From contig DGPE01000010.1 of NCBI GenBank assembly GCA_002390305.1, forward strand, positions 1 to 11,633: a stretch of 11,633 bases of DNA. Reading direction: 5' to 3'. Source of the DNA: Micrococcales bacterium UBA4448. Its GTDB lineage: Bacteria > Actinomycetota > Actinomycetes > Actinomycetales > Microbacteriaceae. Below are positions 1 through 6,509 of this stretch, piece by piece. Made by a program: the position numbers and the translations under genes. The notes below the pieces were generated by a model. That model saw nothing but the letters and a program-made list of their open reading frames with translations, did not search any database and was not told the DNA's origin. The first letter of the stretch is position 1, and each line of letters begins with the position of its first letter.

Positions 1-2
1 CG

Positions 3-710
3 GAGATTATGCGCCTCTATTTACTCGGGGTGGAAGACCCAACTGAGGCTCTCAGGGCGCGGGCCAAACTTAAGATCTTCGTGTCCCTGTTAGACCGGAC
101 CGGTTTGACAATCATCAAAGCGATGAGCGCATCCGCAATCAAAGGAGTTTTTACCTCGGACCACTCAAAAGTGAAAGACTCAGACACTCTGGATTTGGGC
201 TACTCACCAGCTGACCTCGGTAAACAAAGATTTGCATCAATCAAAGCACAGGACTCAAGCCTGCGGGTTCGACTTCACAGCCGCATGAGTACTTCTTTCG
301 ACGCATGCGATTTAGCGGTCCTGATTTCGACGGACGTCGTGCAGCCAGCTAACTATCAAATCTGGATGGCACGAGACGTGCCGCACATCTCAATCTGCTA
401 CACCGAAGCAGGCGTTGAGATTTCCCCGATCGTTATTCCTGGTGTAACAGCTTGCCTGGCCTGCTTTGAACTCCATCGGATCTCGACGCAAGCAAATTGG
501 GTGAAAATCGCCACTCAACTTTCGAGCCTGGAGCGCGACCTGGCTGACACTGCTCTGATGCTCTTCGCCACCGGTATCGCAATGAATACGGCTCTCAACT
601 ATTTGGATAAATTCAGCACCGGCTTGGAGCCGGTAACAACCCGAATGACCCGCGCTGGAATTCTTCAGACCCTAACGCTGGGCTCGACTAATTGTGGCTG
701 CCGAATTTAG
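3..710 (+). CDS. E1/ThiF-like (cyclodehydratase-type) protein, probably 5'-partial
   Basis: The visible protein resembles the actinobacterial ThiF/E1-like proteins often encoded beside uvrD2 and sometimes labelled TOMM cyclodehydratase or leader-binding protein. Numbered from the ATG at 9, the C-terminal half carries a Pro-Gly-x-Thr-x-Cys-Leu-x-Cys-x4-His-Arg signature (C149, C152) and ends with Cys-Gly-Cys (C229, C231), a likely four-cysteine zinc site. The glycine-rich nucleotide loop expected near residues 23-32 is poor (Leu-Leu-Asp-Arg-Thr-Gly), and I see no clear catalytic cysteine, so adenylating activity is doubtful. The frame is open to the left edge. A GGAG lies only 3 bases before the ATG, and homologues as I recall them have extra N-terminal sequence, so the true start is probably outside the window. 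The 3' end overlaps uvrD2 tail-to-tail by 23 bases. Family fairly sure; substrate unknown. Confidence 0.65.
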   Translation, partial: EIMRLYLLGVEDPTEALRARAKLKIFVSLLDRTGLTIIKAMSASAIKGVFTSDHSKVKDSDTLDLGYSPADLGKQRFASIKAQDSSLRVRLHSRMSTSFDACDLAVLISTDVVQPANYQIWMARDVPHISICYTEAGVEISPIVIPGVTACLACFELHRISTQANWVKIATQLSSLERDLADTALMLFATGIAMNTALNYLDKFSTGLEPVTTRMTRAGILQTLTLGSTNCGCRI

Positions 711-2319
711 TAATGAACTCTGAAATGGGCCTATCCAGCCTGTGACTAATTGCCAGGGAGTCTTTGGCTCTGGTTATGGCTACGTAGAATAATCGCCGCT
801 CTTCGGCCAGTTCCTGTTCTGTCTTCGCGTAGCCAATCGGGAAAAACCCCTGGTTCATTCCAATTAGAAAAACGTTCTCAAATTCAAGACCCTTGGTGCC
901 ATGGACAGTGGCAAGCATGACTGCATCTCTGAGAGGTTCGTGCCCTGAGCGCTCGCGCTCATCTAACTCACGAAGGTATTCGTCCAGGCTCTCGGCTTCA
1001 ATTTCTTCCAGTACCTCCACAAACCAATTTAGGGCAGACCACTTTTCATTCTTCGCCCCCACCGAAGTCCAGCCCAAAGAAGTGATTATTTTCGAAACCT
1101 CTATGAAAAGTGGTTCCGCCGTCTCTGAGGTCTGCAGCGCCCTGATGGCACCAATTCCCTGAACCACCTCGGGGCGCTTGAAGAACCTTCCAGCTCCGCG
1201 GACTTGAAAATCAATCCCTGCCTGCTTCAGTGCAGTTTCAACTGGCACCAATTGCGAATTGGTCCTGGACAGAACTGCAATTTGGCCCTTTCGGCTTCCA
1301 TCGCCGATAAGAGTTGCGATGCTGGAAACGACCTCGCTTGCCTCCTGACTGGCAGTTTTGAAAGCTTGAAAGCTTGGCTTAGATGAGACTTTTCTCACGG
1401 CGGCAATTGGTGACTCTGGGCTGACTCGGTTTGCTAGATCTACAATCTCTTGGCTGGACCGATAGTTCCTGTTCAACTCAAAAACCTGTGCCGATTCATA
1501 GCGATTTGAAAAGTCCGTCAAAAAATCACTTCTGGCGCCGGCGAACGTGTAGATGGTTTGCCTGGGGTCGCCCACCACACAAAGCTCCTGTCGATCGCCA
1601 AGCCAAGTTTCCAAGAGTGACTGCTGCAAGACTGAAATGTCTTGGTACTCATCCACGGTGAAGAAGCGATACTGCTGTTGAACATGGGCCAACATCCGAG
1701 GTTGATCGCGCAGCAGCCCGACACAGAGCAACAGTGCGTCTTCCCAGTCGATGATTTTTCGCTTCTGCTTGAGCGCCTCAAAGCCCTGGAAGAACTCGAC
1801 AAATCGCTCCGGGCTAAGCATAAGGTCCACCTCAGGCTTGGCAACATGGGCTTCAACTGACAGCATGGAATACCTAATGAGTTCGACCTGGGCCTGCAAT
1901 CCAGCTTTCATTTGAGCCGTCGACTTGATTGACATTTGTTCCAGAACCTCTTGAATCAAAGGTCCCTTATGGGTTACCAGCTTCGGTGCAAAAGAGTCCG
2001 TGAGTTGAGGCCAAAAAAACTGCAGCTGCGCCAGAGCAGCCGAGTGAAATGTTCTAACAGCCACCTCTCTGGCTCCAAGGCCACGCAGCCTTGATCGGAG
2101 CTCAGCAGCAGCACGATTGGTATAACTAAGGGCAAAGACCCTATTAGCGGCATATGCCCCGGTCTCAATCCCGTGGGCAATACGATGGCTCACAGTCCGG
2201 GTCTTGCCGCTGCCCGCCGCAGCGATAATTGCAACCGGCCCGTGAAGGGCTGCTGCTGCTGCTGCTTGGTCGGAATCTAGCTCAGACAGAAGCTTGCTCG
2301 AAGCATTCCCTGAAGACAT
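688..2319 (-). CDS. uvrD2: UvrD2-type SF1A DNA helicase, short form
   Basis: This is an ATP-dependent 3'-5' DNA helicase of the UvrD/PcrA superfamily, 543 residues. Motifs in order: Q-motif Gln18, Walker A at 33-40 (Lys39, Thr40), motif Ia (Tyr-Thr-Asn-Arg-Ala-Ala), Walker B DEYQD at 223-227, motif III GDPRQ at 250-254, motif IV Asn-Tyr-Arg-Ser, motif V around His473 (HGTKGLE), and motif VI with Arg517 in ITRA. The N-terminal wording (GPVAII...GSGKTRT, RTFHSAALAQLQFFWP) matches actinobacterial UvrD2. M. tuberculosis UvrD2 is about 700 residues with a C-terminal HRDC domain and a tetracysteine linker. This protein stops 26 residues after motif VI, so both are absent. The ATG start has AAGGA 5 bases upstream. 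The gene faces the kinase-like gene head-to-head and overlaps the E1-like gene at its 3' end. Probable role: DNA repair or replication-associated unwinding. Confidence 0.88.
   Translation of the reverse strand: MSSGNASSKLLSELDSDQAAAAAALHGPVAIIAAAGSGKTRTVSHRIAHGIETGAYAANRVFALSYTNRAAAELRSRLRGLGAREVAVRTFHSAALAQLQFFWPQLTDSFAPKLVTHKGPLIQEVLEQMSIKSTAQMKAGLQAQVELIRYSMLSVEAHVAKPEVDLMLSPERFVEFFQGFEALKQKRKIIDWEDALLLCVGLLRDQPRMLAHVQQQYRFFTVDEYQDISVLQQSLLETWLGDRQELCVVGDPRQTIYTFAGARSDFLTDFSNRYESAQVFELNRNYRSSQEIVDLANRVSPESPIAAVRKVSSKPSFQAFKTASQEASEVVSSIATLIGDGSRKGQIAVLSRTNSQLVPVETALKQAGIDFQVRGAGRFFKRPEVVQGIGAIRALQTSETAEPLFIEVSKIITSLGWTSVGAKNEKWSALNWFVEVLEEIEAESLDEYLRELDERERSGHEPLRDAVMLATVHGTKGLEFENVFLIGMNQGFFPIGYAKTEQELAEERRLFYVAITRAKDSLAISHRLDRPISEFITKFGSHN
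2249..2266. repeat. (GCT)6 trinucleotide tract inside uvrD2
   Basis: Six perfect GCT units on the + strand encode an alanine run (residues 19-24) of UvrD2, directly after the Q-motif glutamine. It lies in a helix/linker before Walker A, and its length is a multiple of three, so unit gain or loss would not break the frame. Confidence 0.7.
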
Positions 2320-2329
2320 TGATTTCCTT
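2320..2329 (-). promoter_or_regulatory. Shine-Dalgarno site of uvrD2
   Basis: On the minus strand AAGGA (2329 to 2325) is followed by 5 bases and the ATG at 2319. It supports the chosen start and shows that uvrD2 has a leader, unlike the facing kinase-like gene. Confidence 0.6.
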
Positions 2330-2345
2330 ACGCTACGCGTGGCGT
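2330..2345. promoter_or_regulatory. 16-bp imperfect palindrome, possible operator
   Basis: ACGCTACGCGTGGCGT is a dyad centred on ACGCGT with one mismatched pair (14 of 16 bases symmetric). It sits in the 64-base spacer between uvrD2 and the kinase-like gene, just upstream of the uvrD2 ribosome binding site and downstream of its proposed promoter. It could bind a dimeric regulator or fold in the uvrD2 leader. It does not look like the actinobacterial LexA box, and no regulator is identified. Confidence 0.3.
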
Positions 2346-2367
2346 TGAGGCTTAGGACCCGTTCTGC

Positions 2368-2396
2368 AATCTAACCTGATGACGTGTTACGACCAA
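2368..2396 (-). promoter_or_regulatory. Candidate uvrD2 promoter
   Basis: Minus strand: TTGGTC (2396 to 2391) as a -35 element, a 17-base spacer, then TAGATT (2373 to 2368) as a -10 matching TAnnnT. Transcription would start near 2361, giving a leader of about 40 bases that contains the palindrome and the Shine-Dalgarno site. The -35 lies inside the first codons of the kinase-like gene. The assignment is by pattern only. Confidence 0.4.
2372..2377 (+). promoter_or_regulatory. Candidate -10 of leaderless kinase-like gene
   Basis: TAACCT fits TAnnnT and lies 6 bases before the GTG at 2384, so transcription would begin at or next to the start codon. No Shine-Dalgarno sequence precedes the GTG, which agrees with a leaderless mRNA of the kind common in actinobacteria. 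No good -35 was seen. The element overlaps the proposed uvrD2 -10 on the other strand. Confidence 0.4.
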
Positions 2397-3466
2397 GTTT
2401 GATATTAGCCGCGCTTGCAGCCGATGCAGCCCCCGGCATTACCTTTCGTAACTATCTGAGGAATGAGTCCAATCCGGACATAGATCAACTTCAACTCTGG
2501 GATAAAGATGGAGCCTCTTACCAGCTACTAATTGCCGCTACGCCCTCAGGAGAGTCTGAGTTAGCAACCGAGTTACAAGCGCTGAAAGTTATTGGGGATT
2601 TTCAGGATGAACTTTCACTGGAAATCCCAAAGCTAGTTGGTCAAACCACTGATCCAGATGGGACTCCAGCAGTTCTGCTGACCCTCATCGGAGGCGAGAG
2701 CCCTGACCTTGCAAAATTTGCACCGGGAGTATTTTCAAAGTCGCTGGGTGAGGCACTTGCTAAATTGCACAACCTGGACCCGGCCATCTTGAGAAATACT
2801 GGGCTCGTGGAGCATGATGCGGAGAGCATCCTGAGGCAAAAAGTTGCTGAGATCGATGCCATCGCTCAGTCCGGTCGGGTTCCGGCGGCCCTGCTATCGA
2901 GATGGGAAGCCGCGACCGAAGAGGTTGGCCTGTTCCGCTTTCACGGCAGTGTTGTGCATGGAAACCTCACTCAGGAAACACTTAGAGTTAGCGGTCAGCA
3001 GGTCACAGGCCTGTCTGGCTGGAGCTCGCTAAAAATTGGCGACCCCGCAGATGACCTTCGCTGGCTGACAGGTGGTGCGCTCCGGACAACGCTTGAGGAC
3101 GCAACTCTGAACTATCGGGGGGCAAGATCCCAAGCCGATGAAAACATCGGACAGCGGGCGCAACTCTATTCGGAACTCGAACTGGGCAGCTGGCTTTTGC
3201 ATTGCCTTGAATCAGAGGATGAAAAAGAAATTGCGATCGCAGAAAACATGGTTTCAGAACTCAGGGATCAGCTAGAAAGTGGCAACCTTAGAAACCTTCG
3301 AGCTGCAAGTTTTGCCGGCATCGCTTACCAAGCAGTTGACGAGAAAGACTCCCTCACGGAGGTCGCTGCAAACCCGGCTGACCCGGCTGACCAGGTGGAG
3401 ACAATAGCGCTGGAAACTGCTGCTGAAGAAGATACCGACTCTAAGAACGACGACGAGCTTTTCTAA
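2384..3466 (+). CDS. Phosphotransferase-fold protein, predicted pseudokinase
   Basis: This 360-residue protein resembles the aminoglycoside/macrolide phosphotransferase (APH) family in its C-lobe: a Brenner-like loop VVHGNLTQETL (His192-Gly193-Asn194), then VTGLSGW and GDPADDLRWL (Asp220-Asp224). The residues needed for catalysis are changed. The catalytic Asp of HGD is Asn194, the following metal-binding Asn is Thr199, and the metal-binding Asp of the IDW motif is Gly212. No N-lobe lysine is evident. The structural GDPADD motif is kept, so the fold is probably intact but phosphotransfer unlikely. The last 40 or so residues are acidic and probably disordered. The start is GTG with no ribosome binding site (likely leaderless); an ATG 5 bases upstream hits a stop after seven codons. 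It is head-to-head with uvrD2 and overlaps adnB tail-to-tail by 26 bases. I infer a binding or regulatory role; the partner is unknown. An antibiotic resistance label would be unjustified. Confidence 0.7.
   Translation: MLRPSLILAALAADAAPGITFRNYLRNESNPDIDQLQLWDKDGASYQLLIAATPSGESELATELQALKVIGDFQDELSLEIPKLVGQTTDPDGTPAVLLTLIGGESPDLAKFAPGVFSKSLGEALAKLHNLDPAILRNTGLVEHDAESILRQKVAEIDAIAQSGRVPAALLSRWEAATEEVGLFRFHGSVVHGNLTQETLRVSGQQVTGLSGWSSLKIGDPADDLRWLTGGALRTTLEDATLNYRGARSQADENIGQRAQLYSELELGSWLLHCLESEDEKEIAIAENMVSELRDQLESGNLRNLRAASFAGIAYQAVDEKDSLTEVAANPADPADQVETIALETAAEEDTDSKNDDELF
3372..3389. repeat. 9-bp tandem duplication in acidic tail
   Basis: ACCCGGCTG occurs twice in tandem and encodes a Pro-Ala-Asp repeat in the low-complexity tail of the kinase-like protein. 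It looks like a small slippage duplication that kept the frame. Confidence 0.5.
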
Positions 3467-6400
3467 GCGCCTGAAGCTTTTCGGCAAGCTCAGCCTCTGA
3501 GGGGACCGATGGGGATATCTCTTTGCCCTCTGTTGCAAAAAAGAATGATGCGGTCACTCTTTCCACTCCGATTGCTAACAACCTCGATAAACCAATTCGA
3601 TAGAGCGCCAGCTGAACTGCCCTAGCGTCGAGTTCGGATTTGTCCCCGGGGGAAGAGCCTGATTTCCAATCGATGATTTCATAACCATTCTCGGTTTCGA
3701 ATACCGCATCTAGCTTGCACACCACGATGGTTCCACCCAGCTGAAACTCCAATGCCTTTTCGACAAACACCGGCTTGAGATTTGCAAAGCGAGATTTTAA
3801 AAATTGCTCACCGAGACTTTTGTTTTCGCTCGAGAAGGCTTCGATTTCAACTTCCTGATCTAAGTCAAAGGCCTGCTCTAGGGCCTCATGAAATAGGGTT
3901 CCCTTTGCTGCCGATTCCGAATATGGCACCGGGATGGGTCTTTCAATGAATGCTTCAAAGTCCTCGGTATCCGAAAGCAGTGCCACTACTTTCGAAGCAG
4001 ATAGCCGCAGCGGTATTTCCCCCGGCAGATTCTGGCCTAGAACCTCGCCCTGTTGAATGATTGCTGATAATTGCAGGCTTTCCTGCACGCTCAGTGCCGT
4101 GGCGCCGATAACTGCTTCCGCAGCCCGCACGTAGCTTGGCCGCTTAGACCCGAGCGGATCTGCTGGCCAGATTGCGCGGTCTGAAATCTCGGAAAGCGGA
4201 TTTATCGCATCTGGCACGGGAACTGCAGCGACCAGGTTGGCTAATTTGGCTTCAATTAGCTCCTCAAGATATGGAGCCGGTGTTCTCGGCTTTAAGTTGC
4301 CAGTCTTGTAGTAGCTGGCCGTGAGAAATAGTTGCTTGCTAGCCCTAGTGATAGCCACATAGGCAAGCCGACGCTCCTCAATCGCATGCTTGGCGCGATT
4401 CTCATCAGAAAATTGGTCGAGCGCGAGCTTGAGCTGCTTTTGGGTGCCAGCAGACTTCCAGAAAAATTCTGGAATCCAATCCGAATCCTGTCGCAGGTCG
4501 TGAGGTAGTTTTCCAAGAGCCAGCCACCCCTTGGTTTCCCTGGATTCGACCGGAAATGATCCATTCACCAGCCCCGAGACCACGACAAGGTCCCATTCAA
4601 GGCCCTTGGCGGCGTGAACACTCATCAATTGAACAACCCCGGCTTTGGTTCCAGTTTTCGGTAACTCAAAACGCTCACTGGCCACGGCATAATTCAGCCA
4701 TGAGATCAGACCGCTAAGGCTTGGTCTGAGAGAGCTGTTCTCGTAGTCAGCAATCCTGGCAATAAAGCCCTCCAGATTGGCAAGCGGAAACTTGGCGCGA
4801 GAATGGGCATAAAGCTCGATGTCTAAATCCAGCTCTCTTGCAACCGCCCAAGCAAATTCGCTCACTCCTAGCGATAGCTGAGTGCGCATGCGATGCAACA
4901 GCTCTGCGGCAACGACCATGCGGTTAAGGCCGTTGACTGAAAGTTCCGTCAACTCATGAGACTTTGGATTTCGTAGTTCGTCCAAAGCCTCCACAAGTGT
5001 GATTGGCAGCTGCCCATTCACTTCTTTGCGCATGCGTGAGAGCTTTTTAGCAAAAGATTGCAACTTTGCTATGTCTCTCGGTGCGATTCGAAACTTGGGC
5101 CCTGCCAGAGTTCTCATCAACTCAGCACCTGATTCCGGGTCGCTAATAACCTTGAGTGCTGATATCAGGTCAATTACCTCCGGTTGCTCAAGAAGCCCGG
5201 ATAGTCCAGACACTTCAAAGTCCAAGCCCTTTTCTGCCAACGCCTCGGTAAACAGGCGCATGGCCTGCTTGGATCTAAAGAGAATTGCGGCAGAGGTTTC
5301 GTCATCCATACGCTGTTCCAGCCATTCTGCAACGGCCAAGGATTCAGAAACCTCGTCCTGGCAAATCTGAGCCTCGACGCTGGATTCAATGTTTAGACCG
5401 GCGGTTAGCCTTACCGGTGAAATAAAAGCGTCGGAGGCCAGTTCTTCGCTGACCAGGTTGGCGGCATCAACGATTGCCTGCCCGGACCTCCAGCTTGCGC
5501 TCAGGGCAAACTGAGTTGCCGCTCCGAAGTCATTTGAGTAGCCACTCAAATTTGCACTGCTGGCGCCTCTCCAGCCATAAATGGCCTGGTTCGGATCACC
5601 AACAGCCATTACTGCACGGCCCTTGAACAGTTTCGCCAGCAACATGGTTTGAATAGACGAGGTGTCTTGGTACTCATCCAGCAACACGAATCGATGTGGG
5701 AGGACCAGCTGCTGCTTCTGAAGCGCCGTGAACGCCAAAGCCACCTGGTCCGAGAAATCCACTAGGCCCCGGCTGCGCTTTTCCTGCTGGTACCTTCTGG
5801 CTAGTTCAAAGACGAGATTCGAGGCTTGAACGGTATCGATTATCGACTGGTGATAGGCAAAGATTCCATCGCCACCCTTGTCAGTTTTTGGTAGCGCCGT
5901 GATTCTTGCTTGAAAATCAGTTAGATAGTCAATTGCCGCATCGGAATCCTGGCGATTATCTGTCAGAGCCGCACTGGCCGCCAGCACTTTTTCAGTCAGG
6001 TAATCAAGAGTTCTATCCCAATTCAGTAGCTCCGAGAAATCATCAGCTGTTGCACTGGAAACGATTTCCCTGGCCAGAGAGATAGCTCCGGCTTCGGTCA
6101 ACAGCGTCGCGTCTGCTTCAAAGCCAACCTGAAGGGACAGCGATCTGAAAATCTCATTTCCAAACGAGTTATAGGTCGTTATTTTTGGTGGTTCAAAATC
6201 TTCGGCGAGCCCCGAAGGCCAAAATGCCGATTCGCGAAGTTCCACCAGCCCCGCGTTCACTCGATTAGAAAGCTCACTGGCAGCTTTTCTGGTGAAGGTA
6301 AGGCCAAGAATTTCACTGGGTTTTGCCAGTGCATTAGCAACCAAATAAAGCGTTCGCACTGACATCAGCTCGGTTTTACCGCTACCGGCGCCAGCGATGA

Positions 6401-6509
6401 CCAAACTGGGGCCATCGATGCTCGCATCTGAGATTGCGGCAGCCTGTTCAGCAGTGAGCTGGTTTTTACTAACGACTGAAAAAACTTGCTGGGCTGAATA
6501 CTTAGTCAT
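3441..6509 (-). CDS. adnB: AdnB helicase-nuclease subunit
   Basis: This is the AdnB-type subunit of the AdnAB motor-nuclease that unwinds and resects double-strand breaks in actinobacteria, 1022 residues. The helicase motifs look complete: Walker A 39-46 (AGAGSGKT, Lys45), LTFTRKAA, Walker B DEYQD 278-282, motif III GDPNQ 304-308, motif IV with Arg341, motif V around His632 (HAAKGLEW), and motif VI Arg722 (AITRA). The C-terminal RecB-like PD-(D/E)XK nuclease has His874 (GTLFHEALE), Asp934, Asp947-Trp-Lys949 and Gln966-x3-Tyr970, all consistent with an active site. It has no Fe-S cysteine set. The ATG overlaps the adnA stop by 8 bases (coupled), with GAGGCAGG upstream. It is slightly shorter than the M. 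tuberculosis protein (about 1100). As the intact motor it probably drives translocation. The 3' end overlaps the kinase-like gene by 26 bases. Confidence 0.9.
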   Translation of the reverse strand: MTKYSAQQVFSVVSKNQLTAEQAAAISDASIDGPSLVIAGAGSGKTELMSVRTLYLVANALAKPSEILGLTFTRKAASELSNRVNAGLVELRESAFWPSGLAEDFEPPKITTYNSFGNEIFRSLSLQVGFEADATLLTEAGAISLAREIVSSATADDFSELLNWDRTLDYLTEKVLAASAALTDNRQDSDAAIDYLTDFQARITALPKTDKGGDGIFAYHQSIIDTVQASNLVFELARRYQQEKRSRGLVDFSDQVALAFTALQKQQLVLPHRFVLLDEYQDTSSIQTMLLAKLFKGRAVMAVGDPNQAIYGWRGASSANLSGYSNDFGAATQFALSASWRSGQAIVDAANLVSEELASDAFISPVRLTAGLNIESSVEAQICQDEVSESLAVAEWLEQRMDDETSAAILFRSKQAMRLFTEALAEKGLDFEVSGLSGLLEQPEVIDLISALKVISDPESGAELMRTLAGPKFRIAPRDIAKLQSFAKKLSRMRKEVNGQLPITLVEALDELRNPKSHELTELSVNGLNRMVVAAELLHRMRTQLSLGVSEFAWAVARELDLDIELYAHSRAKFPLANLEGFIARIADYENSSLRPSLSGLISWLNYAVASERFELPKTGTKAGVVQLMSVHAAKGLEWDLVVVSGLVNGSFPVESRETKGWLALGKLPHDLRQDSDWIPEFFWKSAGTQKQLKLALDQFSDENRAKHAIEERRLAYVAITRASKQLFLTASYYKTGNLKPRTPAPYLEELIEAKLANLVAAVPVPDAINPLSEISDRAIWPADPLGSKRPSYVRAAEAVIGATALSVQESLQLSAIIQQGEVLGQNLPGEIPLRLSASKVVALLSDTEDFEAFIERPIPVPYSESAAKGTLFHEALEQAFDLDQEVEIEAFSSENKSLGEQFLKSRFANLKPVFVEKALEFQLGGTIVVCKLDAVFETENGYEIIDWKSGSSPGDKSELDARAVQLALYRIGLSRLLAIGVERVTASFFFATEGKEISPSVPSEAELAEKLQALRKARRRS

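Noticed and set aside
2384..3466. Macrolide or aminoglycoside resistance phosphotransferase
   Set aside because: The catalytic Asp, the metal-binding Asn and the second metal-binding Asp are all replaced, so a resistance call from the fold alone would be misleading.
4999..5370. 123-codon open frame antisense to adnB
   Set aside because: It lies wholly within the adnB coding sequence, has a Ser/Arg-rich composition typical of antisense shadows, and shows no domain or ribosome binding site.
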